Origin: Limnochorda sp. LNt
GTDB taxonomy: Bacteria; Bacillota; Limnochordia; Limnochordales; Geochordaceae
Assembly: GCF_035593265.1 (NCBI RefSeq)
Contig: NZ_CP141614.1
Location: 2,356,001 to 2,420,000 of the forward strand
Length of the DNA stretch: 64,000 nucleotides
Direction of reading: 5' to 3'
This document shows, piece by piece, positions 6,513-15,829 of this stretch (positions within the stretch are counted from its first letter, which is position 1; the number at the start of each line of letters is the position of its first letter). Made by a program: the position numbers and the translations under genes. The notes under the pieces were generated by a model. That model searched no databases. It saw nothing but the letters and a program-made list of their open reading frames with translations, and had not been told where the DNA came from.

Positions 6513-8429
6513 TTATACCATGTCACGCCTCCCGGTCCGGCCCCTGCCGACAGGGCTATCCTCGTCCGGCGCGGCCGTCGAGGGGGACGTCGTCCCCTGG
6601 CGCAGAAGGCCCTCGGCGGCGGCCCGGCGGTTCATCGCCTCGATGGCTTCGACGGCCCGCCTCATGGCGCGGCTGGCCGTGGCCGCCACGAACAGCACCC
6701 GCCCGTCGGGCCGCTCGGCGCTGCGCCCTGCCCGCCCGGCCATCTGCACCAGCGTCGCCTCGTCGAAGACCGCCGGGTGGTCGGCGAAGAGCACCAGGAC
6801 GTCGAGCCCGGCGAAGGTGACCCCGCGTTCGAGCAGGGTGGTGCTGACCAGCACCTGGTCCTGCGAGGCGGCGAAGCGCGCCAGCGTCCGCTCCCGGTGG
6901 GGATGGGCGCTGTGGCAGACCATGACGCCCAGGCTCCGGGCCACCCCCTCGGCCAGGGCCACCGTCGGGCAGAAGACCAGCACTCGGGTCCGGGGACGCC
7001 GCGCCGCCAGCCACGTCCGCACGAAAGCGGGCACCCGCTGCGGGTCGTCGGGCGCCTGCTCCCATCGGCGCACGGCGCGCTCCACGCGCACCTCCGGGAC
7101 GGGCAGGGGATGGCCGTGGTGCCGGGCCGGCACGTGGATGACCGGCCAGCCGGCCTGGCGGGCCGAGGCCAGCCGTGCCTCGCCCGGCGTCGCCGACATC
7201 ACCACCCGAAAGCCGTCGGGGTGCGCCGCCCGCTCCACCGCGAGCGCCAGCATGTCGGAGCCCGCGTAGGGGAAGGCGTCGAACTCGTCCAGCACCACCA
7301 GGCTGAAGGCCCGGTACCATCGCAGCGCCTGATGGGTGGTGGCCACCACCAGGGGCGACGGCTCCTCTCGCCAGACGCTGGACCGGGCCCGCCCGGCCCC
7401 GGCCCGGTCGTCGGGGCCGCGCCCCATGAGCAGGGTGACCGTCTGCCCTCCGAAGGCGCGGCGGGCCCGCTCCGCCAGCTCCGCGGCGATGGCCCGGCGC
7501 GGCACGGCCATCAGCACCCGCCCTCCCATGCCGAGCGCCACCTCGACGGCTCCGAAGGCGACCTCCGTCTTGCCCGCTCCGGTCACCGCCCAGACCACGC
7601 AGCCCCGGGGGCCCTGGCCGGTGCCGATGGGCACCGGCTCTCCACCTCCCCTCTGGCCCCGCAGGTGGGCGGCCACCTCGCGCCGCAAGGCCTGCGACGC
7701 GCGGCACTGCGCCGGCGACAGCGCGCCCACCAGCTCGGGCGCCAGCCGCCAGGCCGTCGCGGAGGCATCGGGCCCGTCGTCTCCTGCGGCCAGCAGCGGC
7801 CCGCTCATGGCGTAGAGCGGCTCGCAGCCCCTCGCCACCCCCATCGCCGCGCACCGGCTGCAGCGAGGGCAGAAGGGGCTGCCGCAGTGGCCACAGGGCT
7901 CCGGGTAAACCGATTGGCGGCCTCCGCACCGCTGGCACCGGGCCCCGCTCTCGTCGACCTCGACGGCCGCCACGCGCTCGGCCGCGCCCGCCGCCACCAG
8001 CGCCTCCGCCGCCGACCGCGCGGCGTCGGGGTCGCCCCCCGGCCGGCGGAGGGCGCGGACCAGCTCGGACCCCAGCAGCATCCGCCCCTCCAGGACCCTG
8101 CGCACACCGTCGTCGGCGTCCCTCCCAGCCAGGGCAAGCACCACGGCGGCCAGCCGACCCTCGTCGCACCACGCCACGCCTGACGGCTCGAGTCCCATCC
8201 TCCCGAGCCCCTGCTCCAGGCGTCGGGCCACCCGCCGCCGGGCGAACCCTGCGGCCAGCTGCTCCAGGATCCCCCACCGCATCGACTCCAGACTCGCCTG
8301 CACCCAGCGGGCGGCGTAGAGGGGCAGGGGCGCCACCCCGCGCCGCAGGTCTGGCGGCAACGCGACGAAGGGGACGACGGCCGTCCGGGCACCGGCGGGG
8401 GTCCAGGCGGCCAGGACAGCGTAGCGCAC
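6513..8429 (-). CDS. comFA: ComFA-like DNA-uptake helicase
   Basis: 638 aa from GTG at 8429, chosen because GGGAGG lies 6 nt upstream; a GTG 12 codons earlier (8465) has no ribosome site. A four-cysteine zinc module (CQRCGGRQ, CGHCGSPFCPRCSRC, about residues 165-200) precedes a superfamily 2 helicase core: Walker A AVTGAGKTEVAF, Walker B VVLDEFDAFPY, motif III VMSATPG, and motif VI QMAGRAGRS. ComFA drives transformation DNA across the membrane with ComFC. The N-terminal 160 residues are poorly conserved. The following genes run in the same direction. Confidence 0.85.
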   Translation of the reverse strand: MRYAVLAAWTPAGARTAVVPFVALPPDLRRGVAPLPLYAARWVQASLESMRWGILEQLAAGFARRRVARRLEQGLGRMGLEPSGVAWCDEGRLAAVVLALAGRDADDGVRRVLEGRMLLGSELVRALRRPGGDPDAARSAAEALVAAGAAERVAAVEVDESGARCQRCGGRQSVYPEPCGHCGSPFCPRCSRCAAMGVARGCEPLYAMSGPLLAAGDDGPDASATAWRLAPELVGALSPAQCRASQALRREVAAHLRGQRGGGEPVPIGTGQGPRGCVVWAVTGAGKTEVAFGAVEVALGMGGRVLMAVPRRAIAAELAERARRAFGGQTVTLLMGRGPDDRAGAGRARSSVWREEPSPLVVATTHQALRWYRAFSLVVLDEFDAFPYAGSDMLALAVERAAHPDGFRVVMSATPGEARLASARQAGWPVIHVPARHHGHPLPVPEVRVERAVRRWEQAPDDPQRVPAFVRTWLAARRPRTRVLVFCPTVALAEGVARSLGVMVCHSAHPHRERTLARFAASQDQVLVSTTLLERGVTFAGLDVLVLFADHPAVFDEATLVQMAGRAGRSAERPDGRVLFVAATASRAMRRAVEAIEAMNRRAAAEGLLRQGTTSPSTAAPDEDSPVGRGRTGRRDMV

Positions 8430-8481
8430 GACCAGCCTCCCGTCGGAGCGGAGGCGGGCGGCCACGGGGAGGTTTAGCTAT

Positions 8482-8510
8482 ACTATACGCCCGGACCCGA
8501 CCTCCGCCAA
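8482..8510 (-). promoter_or_regulatory. Candidate sigma-A promoter for comFA
   Basis: Minus strand TTGGCG, 17-nt spacer, TATAGT. Transcription would start near 8475, about 45 nt before the preferred comFA start codon. Good spacing and -10 match; -35 is 4 of 6. Confidence 0.5.
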
Positions 8511-8597
8511 GCCGCGCTCCTCGGTCTCGTCAGTCGCTGGAGACGGTCCGGCCCGCCCGCAGACGGTGGAAGAGGCCGCCTGCCTCGTGGCGAGCGC

Positions 8598-9290
8598 TCA
8601 CGCCGAGGCTCGCGGGACGAGCTCCTGGGCCTGGCGGAGCTTGAGGACGTGGCCGGCTGGCACGAAGCCCCGCACCACCGCGTTGGCGTAGATGCTGGCT
8701 CCCGGGCCGATGAGCGCGCCGGGGCTGGTCACCGCGTTGCAGCCGGTGGCCACGCCGTCGCCCACGATGGCGCCCAGCTTGCGCAGCCCCGTCCGCACCA
8801 ACTGCCCCTCGGGGCCCCGCACCGTCACCTCGGTGCCGTCGTTCTTGAGGTTGGAGAGCTTGGTGCCCGCCCCGAGGTTGCAGTGGCGGCCCAGGATGGA
8901 GTCGCCGACGTAGTTGAAGTGGGGCGCCTGAGCGCCGTCGAGCAGGATGGAGCCCTTCACCTCGGTGCAGTGGCCGACGACGCAACCCGCGCCGATGAGG
9001 ACGTACTCCCGCACGTAGGCCCCCTGGCGGATGACCGTACCGGGGCCGATGATGGCCGGCCCCTTGACCATGGCTCCGGGCTCCACCACGCAGCCCTCGC
9101 CCAGCTGGACCCGCTCCCCCACGTAGGCGCCCGGCATGATGGTCCCCGCCAGGGTCGGCTGCACGTGCTCGTCGATGTAGCGAGGCAGGTCCCGCAGCGC
9201 CTCCCAGACCCGCTCCACGCCTTCCAGGAGAGGCCGGTGCTCGAAAGCCGACAGGTCGAAGAAGTAGGCCGCCGACCACCACTCGGCCAT
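8598..9290 (-). CDS. Hexapeptide-repeat acyl-/nucleotidyltransferase-like protein
   Basis: 230 aa. Residues 50-210 form a left-handed beta-helix of hexapeptide repeats (for example LGEGCVVEPGAMVKGPAIIG and IRQGAYVREYVLIGAGCVVG), with HFNYVGDSILGRHCNLGAG resembling the acetyltransferase half of GlmU. There is no nucleotidyltransferase domain, so it is not a full GlmU. It probably acetylates an amino sugar or nucleotide sugar in cell-surface sugar metabolism. It follows a Gfo/Idh/MocA dehydrogenase by 19 bp, a pairing common in sugar-modification operons. The substrate is unknown. Confidence 0.75.
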   Translation of the reverse strand: MAEWWSAAYFFDLSAFEHRPLLEGVERVWEALRDLPRYIDEHVQPTLAGTIMPGAYVGERVQLGEGCVVEPGAMVKGPAIIGPGTVIRQGAYVREYVLIGAGCVVGHCTEVKGSILLDGAQAPHFNYVGDSILGRHCNLGAGTKLSNLKNDGTEVTVRGPEGQLVRTGLRKLGAIVGDGVATGCNAVTSPGALIGPGASIYANAVVRGFVPAGHVLKLRQAQELVPRASA

Positions 9291-9309
9291 GGCACACCCG
9301 CCCGTTCGC

Positions 9310-10425
9310 TCAGCGCGCGGCCCGTCGGGTCAGCGCGGGCAGCGTCCGCAACGAGACCGCCTGGCCCGTCTCGCCTGCCTCGAGGACCGCCGTCGCCACC
9401 CGCAACGCGGCCACCGCCTCGGCGCCCCCCACCGGCGGGTCCTGATCCCGTCGCACCGCCTGCACGAAGGAGGCCAGCTCATCCTCCACCATATCGTTAC
9501 GCTGGTAGATGACGGGCTGTGCGGCGTCACGGCCCAACAGCCACAGGTAGCCCAGGTTGCCGGGGTCGACGCCGTTGGCGTGGGGCACGCTGTCGAAGAC
9601 CTTGACGCCGTCGCCGGCGACGCGGATGGGATCGACCCCCGGCTCGGGCCGGGGCCGCATGATCAGCGCGCCCTCGGGCCCGAGCACCTCGTGGAGCTCG
9701 TCCACCCGCACCTTGGGGGGGAGCCCCCAGCTCCACATCAGGTGGAGCTCGTCGCCCGAGACGAACCGCACGCTGACGATGCCCGTGTCGGGGGCCGTGC
9801 GGCCGGGGCGCATGATGCTGGTCGAGGCCCGGACGCTGTCCACCTCGCCGAAGACGAACCGCCCGAAGTCGTACCAGTGGATGGTCGCGTCCACGAAGGG
9901 GCCGCCGCCCCCGTCGCGATCGAAGAACCACGACTGCGGCGCCCCCGACGTGCCCGTCGCGTGCCGCCACACCACCGGCCGGCCCAGCCGGCCCTCCCGT
10001 ATCACCTCGGCGGCCGCCAGCCAGCCGTTGTCGAAGCGCCGGCAGAAGCCGACCTGGAGCTTGACCCCCGCCTGCTCGCAAGCCGCCACGGCTTCGACGG
10101 CGTCCTCCACCCGCAGGGCCAGGGGCTTCTCGCAAAAGACGTGGTGGCCGCTCTCGGCGGCCGTCGTCACCGCGTCACGGTGCAGGTAGGTGGGCAGGCA
10201 GACGTCGACCGCGTCGACGCCCGGCCATGCCGCGGCCTCACGGAAGTCGGTCGTATAGGCGGGGATGCCGAACCTGTCGGCGGTCGCACGGGCCCGGGAC
10301 TCGTCGATGTCGGCTACGACGACCACCTCGACCCCCGGAAGTCGCTGGAGTACCTCCAGGTGGCGCCATCCGAACCGGCCACAACCTAAGAGCGCGAAGC
10401 GAACGGGTGCCACCAAATCCGGCAT
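9310..10425 (-). CDS. Gfo/Idh/MocA-family NAD(P)-dependent oxidoreductase
   Basis: About 371 aa. The N-terminal Rossmann fold has the dinucleotide loop FALLGCGRFGWRHLEVLQ and VCLPTYLHRDAV; the catalytic-lysine motif is HHVFCEKPLALRVEDA near residue 100. The C-terminal half is the family's beta-sheet substrate domain. Such enzymes oxidise or epimerise sugars and inositols. ATG at 10425 or GTG at 10428 are both possible, with GGGAG upstream. A 196-bp gap separates it from recD2. Its partner is probably the downstream hexapeptide protein; the substrate is not identifiable. Confidence 0.85.
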   Translation of the reverse strand: MPDLVAPVRFALLGCGRFGWRHLEVLQRLPGVEVVVVADIDESRARATADRFGIPAYTTDFREAAAWPGVDAVDVCLPTYLHRDAVTTAAESGHHVFCEKPLALRVEDAVEAVAACEQAGVKLQVGFCRRFDNGWLAAAEVIREGRLGRPVVWRHATGTSGAPQSWFFDRDGGGGPFVDATIHWYDFGRFVFGEVDSVRASTSIMRPGRTAPDTGIVSVRFVSGDELHLMWSWGLPPKVRVDELHEVLGPEGALIMRPRPEPGVDPIRVAGDGVKVFDSVPHANGVDPGNLGYLWLLGRDAAQPVIYQRNDMVEDELASFVQAVRRDQDPPVGGAEAVAALRVATAVLEAGETGQAVSLRTLPALTRRAAR

Positions 10426-10620
10426 CACCTAGTTTCTCCCTGACGTCGACCATCGGAAACCGGCCACGACAGGCGTCCATTCCGGTTATCGGATGGCCCG
10501 AGGCGAAAAATGACCACCTTACCGCTTCTCCCGGGTGTGCGCAGTTCGCTAACTTGACACACGATCCTTCCTGGAGCTCCCCGGTGCTAAAGTCTGCCAC
10601 GGCCTCCGAGGCCATGCGGT

Positions 10621-12985
10621 TCACGAGGCGATGCGAGCCGCCAGCCCCGAGTGGCGGGCCGCGACCGACGCGTTGCGTATATAGGCTCCCACGGCGCGCC
10701 GGTCTCCCACCAGCACCACCAGGCGGCGGCCACGGGTCAGGGCGGTGTAGAGGAGGTTGCGGGTCATCAGGGCGGGCATGGTCCACACCACGGGCATCAC
10801 GACACAGGCGAACTCGTTGCCCTGGCTCTTGTGCACCGTGATGGCGTAGGCCAGCTGCAACTGCCAGATCCGTTGGTCGTCGTACTCGATGACCCGACCG
10901 TCTTCGAACTGCACGTGCACCAGCCGCCGTTCGGGCCAGACGGCGACGACCCGCCCGATCTCGCCGTTGAAGACCCCGGTCTCCTCGTCGGGCGCCTCGC
11001 CCCCTACCCGGCGCGCCTGGTAGTCGTTGCGGGTCTGCATCACCCGGTCGCCCACCCGCAGCAGGCGCTGGCCGATCTGGAGCTCCGGGCGGCCCGGGCC
11101 CGGGGGGTTGAGAGCCTCCTGCAGCCGGGCGTTGAGCGCGTCGGTGCCGGCCGGGCCCCGATGCGTGGCGGCCAGCACCTGGATCTCCCGGTAGGGGTCG
11201 AGGCCGTAGCGACGCGGCAGCGTGACGGCCACCAGCCGCTGGATGGCCTCGGCGGCGCGGGTGGCGTCCGGCTCGTCGATGAATCGGAGGTTGTCCTCCT
11301 CCGAGATGCCCGTCTCCTCCCGCACCCGAGCGACCCCGTGGGGCGTCGCCGAGTGGCGCGTGCCGCTGTCCGCCGGGCGGGACGGCAGGATCCCCTGCCC
11401 CGCCAGGATCCGGTGCGCCCCGACCACGATGCGGCTCCGGGCGGCCTGGCGGAAGATGTGGGTCAGGCGCACCACCGCCACCCGACCCGAGGCGATCAGG
11501 TCCCGCAGCACCTGACCGGGCCCCACCGACGGCAGCTGGTCCACGTCGCCCACCAGGACCAGCCGCGCCCCGGGCCGCAGCGCGCCGAAGAGGTGGCAGG
11601 CCAGTGGGAGGTCCAGCATGGAGGCCTCGTCGACGATGACGAGGTCCGCGTCCAGGGGATGCTGCGGCCCCCGCGCGAACGAGCCGCCGCCTCCGGACGC
11701 CCCGGGCCTTACCTCCAGGAGCCGGTGCAGCGTCCGGGGGGCGGCGATGCCGGCGCCGCCGGCTGCTCCGGCCCCCTCCGATGGCCTCCTGCAGGCGCTG
11801 GGCCGCCCGGCCGGTCGGGGCGGCCAGGGCCAGGCGCGCCCCCGAGCGGTGGGCCAGGTGCACGATGAACCGCACCAGGGTGGTCTTGCCCGTCCCGGGG
11901 CCGCCCGTGATGACCACCAGCCCCCTCTGCAACGCCTCACGCACCGCCTCGCGCTGCTCGGGGGCGAGGCGGGTGCCCATGGCCTGCTCCGCCTCGCTCA
12001 GCTGCCGTTCCAGGCTCCCCGGCAGCCACGGCTGCCACGCCTGGTCGGCCAGCCGACGCACGGCCCGTGCCAGCTCCACCTCGTAGCGATGCAGGACGGC
12101 GTGGTAGACCGCGTCGTCCGCCTCCACGACGACGCCGCCGCGCCGCGCCAGCGACTCCAGCCCCGCATCCAGGGCGGCGTCGTCCAGGGCGATGCCCTGG
12201 CCCCTGCCCGAGGCCAACAGCGCTCGGGCTCGCTCGAAGAGGGCCGGGCGCGGCAGGAAGACGTGGCCCTCGTCGACGGCCTCCTTGAGCGCCTGCCACA
12301 GCGCCGCCTCGATGCGCTGGGGCGAATCGGCCCCGATGCCGGAGCGAGCCGCCACGTCGTCGGCCCGCCGAAAGCCGAAGCCGTCCACCTCGAAGGCCAG
12401 CTCGTAGGGGTTGGCCCGCAGCGCCTCGACGGTGCGGCTGCCGTACCTCTGGTAGATGCGACGCGCCATGCCGGGCCCCAACCCCAGCCCAAACAAGAAC
12501 GCCAGGGCCTCCTGGGCCGCCCGGTGCACCTGGAGCTGCGCTGCGATGGCGCGGGCCTTGCGCGGCCCGATGCCCGGGATCGCGGCGAGCCGCTGTGGGT
12601 CGGAAGCGATGACGTCCAGGGCGCGCTCGCCGAACGCCTCCACCAGGCGGCGGGCCGTGGCAGGGCCGACTCCCTTGAGGACGCCGGAGGCCAGGAGACG
12701 CTCGACGCCGTCGCGTGTCGACGGGGTGACCGGTCGATAGGCGTCGGCCTCGAACTGCCGTCCGTAGGCGGGATGGCTGGTCCAGCGGCCGACGACCCGT
12801 ATCTCCTCACCCACCGAGGGCGGCGGGGTCAACTGGCCCACCACCGTGACGGGCCCCTCTCCGCCACCCCGCTCGAGCCGCAGCACCGTGTAGTGATTGT
12901 CGGGGTTGTGGAAGGTGACCCGGCGCACGACGCCCTGCAGCACCTCGGTCGGCGAGAGGGCGCCGGCCTGGTCGGTCGTGCTCAT
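10621..12985 (-). pseudogene. recD2: RecD2-family (YrrC) DNA helicase, single-base frameshift
   Basis: Two overlapping frames together give a RecD2 of 787 aa, close to Bacillus RecD2 (about 800 aa). Frame 1 (from 12985) carries the N-terminal OB region, helix-hairpin-helix repeats (AAIPGIGPRKARAI) and Walker A VVITGGPGTGKTTLVRF. Frame 2 (to 10621) carries DADLVIVDEASMLDLPL, LVGDVDQLPSVGPGQ and the late motif AYAITVHKSQGNEF. The break is at the C5 run 11772-11776 (G5 on the coding strand): removing one base joins RLQEAIG to GAGAAGGAGIAAPRTLHRLL in frame. RecD2 helps replication-fork and mismatch repair. A sequencing error is as likely as true inactivation. Confidence 0.85.
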
Positions 12986-13030
12986 GGCTCCATTGTACCG
13001 AAAGGAAAGAGGCGCCCCAACGGGCGCCGC

Positions 13031-13338
13031 TCACTCGAGCCTCGCGATGCCGGCACGGATGGCCATCACCACGACCCACGTCCGGTCCGCGCTGCCGACC
13101 TTGCGATAGATGTTGCTGACGTGATTCTTGACCGTGTGCTCGCTGATGAAGAGCCGGCGCGCGATCTCCTGGTTGGTGAGACCCCGGGCCATCAGCTGGA
13201 GGACCTCCCGTTCCCGGGTCGTCAGGGCCGCGAACGGGTCAGGCTGCTGGTGGCCAGCCTCTTGGCGATGAGGGATGGCGCCTCCCCTCCTCCGGTGCCG
13301 TCTGGCCCAACCCGTCCGGATGCCGGCGGCGGAGCCAT
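13031..13338 (-). pseudogene. Small LuxR/GerE-type HTH protein, apparent frameshift
   Basis: The readable C-terminal 70 residues are a clear LuxR-type DNA-binding domain: LTTREREVLQLMARGLTNQE, then FISEHTVKNHVSNIYRKVG. No ATG, GTG or TTG precedes it in the same frame after the upstream stop. An ATG at 13338 opens another frame that joins it if one base is added at the C4 run 13284-13287, giving 102 aa. The domain resembles that of the DegU-like protein encoded next door, so it could be a small stand-alone regulator (GerE-like) or a decayed duplicate. Nothing identifies a receiver domain. Confidence 0.55.
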
Positions 13339-13637
13339 GCTATGCACCGGGGACGAGAGCGGACACGCCGGCTCGGACGCGACGGCGCCGCCTCGCCTCG
13401 GGGGCGGACGGCGCCTCGCAAACGTAGAAGCGGCGGGCCGGGCATCCGGGGGTTGGGGGTTTTATTCAATTAAAGCGTGCCGCCCCGGCCAGCCGCTTTC
13501 TACCTGATCGACCCTCGGCGGAGAGATCCGCCTCGGTCTGCTGCCAGCGTACCAGCCTCGCCCTCATCTTTCCATCCAACTCAAGTCTCATTTTCGTGAA
13601 GGCCGCGCATGGGGCGGCGGTCCCGGTCGTCCGCCCC
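13339..13637. other. Intergenic gap before the DegU-like gene's 3' end
   Basis: Roughly 300 bp without a credible gene. An AT-rich patch at about 13458-13475 stands out from the GC-rich surroundings, but no promoter with good -35/-10 spacing was found. A 76-codon frame here has no family features and is left out. Confidence 0.4.
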
Positions 13638-14399
13638 TCACGGGACCAGACCCGATCGGATGGCCCAGACCGCGGCCTGGGTGCGGTCGTTGAGGCGCAG
13701 CTTGCGCAGGATGCTGGTCACGTGGTTCTTGACAGTCTTCTCGCTGACCACCAGCGTCTGTGCGATCTGCCGGTTGGTGCGCCCGTAGGCGATGAGGGCC
13801 AGCACCTCGAGCTCCCGCGAGGTCAGGTGCGGCCAGGCCCCGGTAGGGGAGGGTGCCACCGCCGGCGCCGCGGCGCCCGCCGCGGGCACCCTGGGGCGCT
13901 CCGGTGCCGAGAGGGTTGCGGCCGCCACCTCGCGGGCGGCGTCGGCCGGCGCCTGATCCCGCATGGCCTTGACGAGGCTGCCGACGAGGCTCGGCGGGAT
14001 GTAGACCTGGCCGGCGGCGACGCGCCGGACGGCGTCGATCAGATCCGCCGGTGCCTCGTCCTTCAAGACGTAGCCCCAGGCGCCGGCACGTGCCATGGCC
14101 ACCACGTACTGGTCGTCGGTGTGGATGGTCAACGCGACGACGCGAGCCGACGGGACCTTGGTCCGCAGGACCCGCGTCGCCTCCACCCCGTTGAGACGGG
14201 GCATGGTGATGTCCATGAGCACGACCTGGGGCTGTGTCGCCTGGCTCTTCTCCACCGCCTCCACTCCGTCGGAGGCCTCGCCGACCACCTGCAGGTCCGG
14301 CTCCAGTTCGAGGATGCGCCGCAAGCCGGCCCGCACCATGGCGTGATCGTCGACGATCAGGACCCGGATGGGCGACGACTCGGACGACGACTCCGGCAT
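13638..14399 (-). CDS. degU: DegU-like NarL/FixJ response regulator
   Basis: 253 aa. The receiver domain (residues 10-130) has IRVLIVDDHAMVRAGL and phospho-acceptor Asp63 in VVLMDITMPRLNG, and ALTIHTDDQY and YVLKDEAPADLIDAV complete the acidic pocket. A Pro/Ala-rich linker leads to a LuxR-type HTH (LTSRELEVLALIAYGRTNRQ, SEKTVKNHVTSILRKL). It follows a DegS-like kinase gene by 48 bp, and degSU next to comF and flagellar genes is the Bacillus arrangement, so it probably controls competence, motility or exoenzymes. The degU name rests on kinase type and synteny. Confidence 0.85.
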   Translation of the reverse strand: MPESSSESSPIRVLIVDDHAMVRAGLRRILELEPDLQVVGEASDGVEAVEKSQATQPQVVLMDITMPRLNGVEATRVLRTKVPSARVVALTIHTDDQYVVAMARAGAWGYVLKDEAPADLIDAVRRVAAGQVYIPPSLVGSLVKAMRDQAPADAAREVAAATLSAPERPRVPAAGAAAPAVAPSPTGAWPHLTSRELEVLALIAYGRTNRQIAQTLVVSEKTVKNHVTSILRKLRLNDRTQAAVWAIRSGLVP

Positions 14400-14447
14400 G
14401 ACCGAGGGCTCCTTTCCCGTCGTGGCCCCGTGACCCCCCAGTGCGCG

Positions 14448-15653
14448 TCAAGACGCCCGCGTCGCGCCTGGCCGCGAGTCGGCCGGCCACTCCGTCAGGG
14501 GAAACCGGGCCGATACCCGCGTGCCCATGCCCGGCGCGGACTGGATGGAAAACCTGCCGCCGAAGAGCTTGACCCGCTCCTCCATGCTGATCAGACCGAT
14601 GGACCCCCGCTCCCGCGCCCGCCGATAGGCCTCCTCCGGCTCGAAGCCGCGGCCGTCGTCCTTGACCGTCAGCTGCAGGAAGCTGTCGCCGATCTCGAGG
14701 TGGACCGCGATCCTGGAGGGGGCCCCGTGCCGCCGGGCGTTGGCCACCGCCTCCTGCACCACGCGGAAGGCCGCCACCTCCAGGGGAGGGTCGAACCGCC
14801 GCTCCACCCCGTGCACCACCACCTCGACGGGAGGCCCGCCGAGGGTGGAGATGTAGTCGGCGTAGCGCCGGACGGCGGAGATGAGGCCCAGCTCGTCCAG
14901 CACCATGGGCCGCAGATCGAAGATGACGTGCCGGAGCTCCGTCAGGGTCTCCTTGACCAGGGAGCGCAGCCTGGCCATCTGACGGCGCACGGAGTCGGTG
15001 CCGGCATCCATCATGCGCTCCGAGAGCTCGAGCTCCACGGCGATACTGGCCAGGCCCTGGGCGGTGCTGTCGTGGAGCTCACGGGCCAGCCGGCGCCGCT
15101 CCTCCTCCTGGGCCGCAATGACCCGGCGCCCGACCTCGTAGCGCGCCTGCCACTCGGAGACCGAGTGCGCGACGCCCGAGTAGTTGCCCGCCAGCAGCTC
15201 CTCGGCGGCCCGCATATTGGCCTCGATGCCCTGGGCCTTCTCCAACAGCTCCGCCAGGTGCGCCACCGTGCGCTCGAGCTCGTTGCGCCGCTCCCGCAAG
15301 AACCGCTCCCGCTCCCGGGCCTCCCCCAGCAGGATCTGGAGCCGCTCGGCCTCCTCGTAGGCCCGGCGGACGTCGTGCTCGCCGTAGCGCTGGTAGTCTC
15401 GACTGACACGAAACAGGTCGAAGCGCGCGACCCGGCTCTTGGCCTCCAGCTCGTCGACCTCCTCGATGCACCGCAAGGCCTGCTGCTTGACCTGCTCCAG
15501 CGTGTTGCGGGCCCGCTCGTAGTCGGCCTCGAGCCGCTCGACCAGGCCTGCGATCTGTTGACGCCCCTCTCGCAGGGCGTCGAGGGTCGAACGCAAGATC
15601 CGCTCGATCTCCCCGGCATCCGGCAACGGCGGCAGACTGTTCGTCAGCGCCAC
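14448..15653 (-). CDS. degS: DegS-like sensor histidine kinase
   Basis: 401 aa with no membrane segment. Residues 1-180 form long coiled coils, as in DegS sensor domains. The HisKA_3 phosphoacceptor is RRRLARELHDSTAQGLASI (His194), and the ATPase domain includes VVQEAVANARRHG, VKDDGRGF and GSIGLISMEERVKLFGG. It would phosphorylate the downstream response regulator in the cytoplasm. GTG at 15653. The length is close to Bacillus DegS (385 aa). The gene is preceded by a 176-bp gap with a long hairpin. Confidence 0.88.
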   Translation of the reverse strand: MALTNSLPPLPDAGEIERILRSTLDALREGRQQIAGLVERLEADYERARNTLEQVKQQALRCIEEVDELEAKSRVARFDLFRVSRDYQRYGEHDVRRAYEEAERLQILLGEARERERFLRERRNELERTVAHLAELLEKAQGIEANMRAAEELLAGNYSGVAHSVSEWQARYEVGRRVIAAQEEERRRLARELHDSTAQGLASIAVELELSERMMDAGTDSVRRQMARLRSLVKETLTELRHVIFDLRPMVLDELGLISAVRRYADYISTLGGPPVEVVVHGVERRFDPPLEVAAFRVVQEAVANARRHGAPSRIAVHLEIGDSFLQLTVKDDGRGFEPEEAYRRARERGSIGLISMEERVKLFGGRFSIQSAPGMGTRVSARFPLTEWPADSRPGATRAS

Positions 15654-15702
15654 CCCCGTGCCCGGCTATTCGTGGGACGGGCCACGCTCCCTGCCGGGTA
15701 GA

Positions 15703-15744
15703 CGGAAAGACGCCGGGGCCATTGCGGCGCCCGGCGCCTTTCCG
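15703..15744 (-). terminator. Hairpin between mtnP and degS
   Basis: Inverted repeat CGGAAAG ... CTTTCCG with an inner CCGGG/CCCGG stem and 12-nt loop. It sits between two same-strand genes. There is no clear T tract, so it may be a weak terminator, an attenuator or an mRNA-stabilising hairpin. A possible -10 (TATAAG) lies near 15790 on the minus strand. Confidence 0.4.
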
Positions 15745-15829
15745 GTGGGGTTTGGGGGGTTGTGCTCATAGGATGCGCGTCCGGTCGATGCTTATACATG
15801 CTCCGTCCAAAACCACGCGAACGACACGG

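Noticed and set aside
5520-8183. 887-codon plus-strand frame
   Set aside because: Antisense to cysteine synthase and ComFA. His/Pro/Arg/Gln-rich, typical of a GC-rich shadow.
10238-11771. Continuation of the recD2 first frame to a 915-codon ORF
   Set aside because: After the homopolymer the sequence turns into low-complexity Gly/Arg/Pro; the conserved helicase motifs are in the other frame.
13239-13469. 76-codon TTG-start frame upstream of the LuxR-like domain
   Set aside because: Arg/Pro-rich, no family, and lies in a different frame from both the ATG start and the HTH.
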